A stretch of 41,411 nt of DNA from an uncultured bacterium (lineage in GTDB: Bacteria > Actinomycetota > Coriobacteriia > Coriobacteriales > Eggerthellaceae), in the NCBI GenBank assembly GCA_905215325.1, contig CAJMPP010000023.1:1-41411 (forward strand). Direction: 5' to 3'. Every line of letters starts with the position of its first letter. The stretch's first letter is position 1. The notes beneath the pieces are model-generated. The model worked only from the letters and a program-made list of their open reading frames with translations. It made no database searches and was not told the origin of the DNA. The position numbers were made by a program, and so were the translations under genes. This document shows positions 41,059 through 41,411 of the stretch, piece after piece.

Positions 41059-41078
41059 ACCCCCAAAGAGGGGATACC
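41059..41078. promoter_or_regulatory. right arm of operator pair, Tat-protein side
   Basis: ACCCCCAAAGAGGGGATACC is the reverse complement of the left arm at 19 of 20 positions. Its GATACC end points toward the gene at 41240, 162 bp away. The 78 bp between arms and the flanks complete the 386-bp gap, with no gene. Confidence 0.7.
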
Positions 41079-41239
41079 GAGAAAGCGGTGAGCCGCATAC
41101 TGCTTACTGTTGCGTGACCCGGAAAGGGCGAAGAGTGTGCGCCGGAAATCAGCAGGGACGAAGCGGACGAGGCTTCGGCTGAGGGAGGAACCGGCGCAAG
41201 GTAGCGACTCACCAATATATGTGAGGGGGAGTACTGAGA

Positions 41240-41411
41240 ATGTCAGATACGAATACAAGCGGCAGCGCCCCGGTCAAGAAGAACATCACCCGCCGCGACG
41301 TGCTGGCCATGGCCGGCTGCGGCGTTGCGGGCCTGGTCGTCGGCGGCGCGCTGGCAAGCTGGGGCGTCACCCAGGAGTCCATCGCATCCGGCCGCATCGA
41401 GCTGCGCACCA
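41240..41411 (+). CDS. Tat-signal protein, C-terminus outside window
   Basis: 57 residues are visible from the ATG at 41240, with GAGGGGGAG upstream. After a polar start (MSDTNTSGSAPVKKN) there is a twin-arginine motif (ITRRDVLAMAG) and a hydrophobic segment, then SWGVTQESIASGRIELRT. This N-terminus resembles Tat-exported 4Fe-4S dicluster proteins next to AOR genes in related bacteria, from memory. The identity beyond the signal cannot be confirmed here. It is divergent from the AOR gene with a shared operator pair. Confidence 0.75.
   Translation, partial: MSDTNTSGSAPVKKNITRRDVLAMAGCGVAGLVVGGALASWGVTQESIASGRIELRT

Noticed and set aside
1..41411. CRISPR array, insertion sequence or phage genes
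   Set aside because: No regularly spaced identical repeats, transposase, integrase or phage structural motifs were seen on either strand.

Overview
The window looks like chromosomal DNA from a gut Actinomycetota of the class Coriobacteriia, family Eggerthellaceae (Eggerthella, Gordonibacter, Adlercreutzia and relatives). The grounds are high G+C, Tat-exported molybdo- and tungsto-enzymes with Fe-S partners, and a LuxR regulator fused to a large membrane domain. The genus and species cannot be fixed from sequence reading alone.

Layout. 1-2083: a UvrD-like helicase (partial) and a lineage protein, both on the minus strand. 2084-9733: a respiratory module made of a Tat-exported molybdopterin oxidoreductase resembling the gut catechol dehydroxylases, a four-cluster ferredoxin subunit, a DmsC-like membrane anchor and a NapG/NapH-type quinol-oxidising pair. 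Its upstream region holds an operator-like palindrome and a 21-bp inverted repeat. 9734-10547: an apparently gene-free stretch with duplicated terminator-like units. 10548-12333: an MFS drug-type transporter and YhbY. 12602-15329: a lower-G+C insert with a Tat-exported protein, a lipoprotein-like protein, an ECF sigma factor and its likely anti-sigma factor; the two exported proteins share a promoter motif. 15372-17620: an SGNH hydrolase and a RelB/PIN-type toxin-antitoxin pair. 17621-19834: htpG behind a CIRCE operator. 19906-23235: a 45-residue membrane peptide, a TrkH potassium transporter, an exported OB-fold-like protein and RsgA. 23423-25705: a family 2 glycosyltransferase and a TSUP transporter. 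25765-29716: a LytS-type kinase and a LytTR regulator separated by a tRNA-Leu and an M20 dipeptidase. 29891-34285: a CPBP protease, two near-identical tRNA-Leu(CAG) genes, a CPA1 antiporter and a YigZ-family protein. 34402-38351: the membrane LuxR regulator, divergent from a NifU-like protein and an acidic partner. 38715-41411: an AOR-family tungsten oxidoreductase divergent from a Tat-signal protein cut by the window end.

How the parts connect. The first module should pass electrons from menaquinol, through DmsC-like and/or NapH-like subunits and Fe-S wires, to an extracytoplasmic molybdenum site that reduces an unidentified acceptor. The AOR at the right end is probably part of a second redox module. 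A 13-bp motif, CCCTC-AAA-GAGGG, lies between the LuxR gene and the NifU-like gene. Two longer, outward-facing versions lie between the AOR gene and its divergent neighbour. This suggests one regulator controls both loci. All functional calls come from reading translations and motifs; no database search was run.
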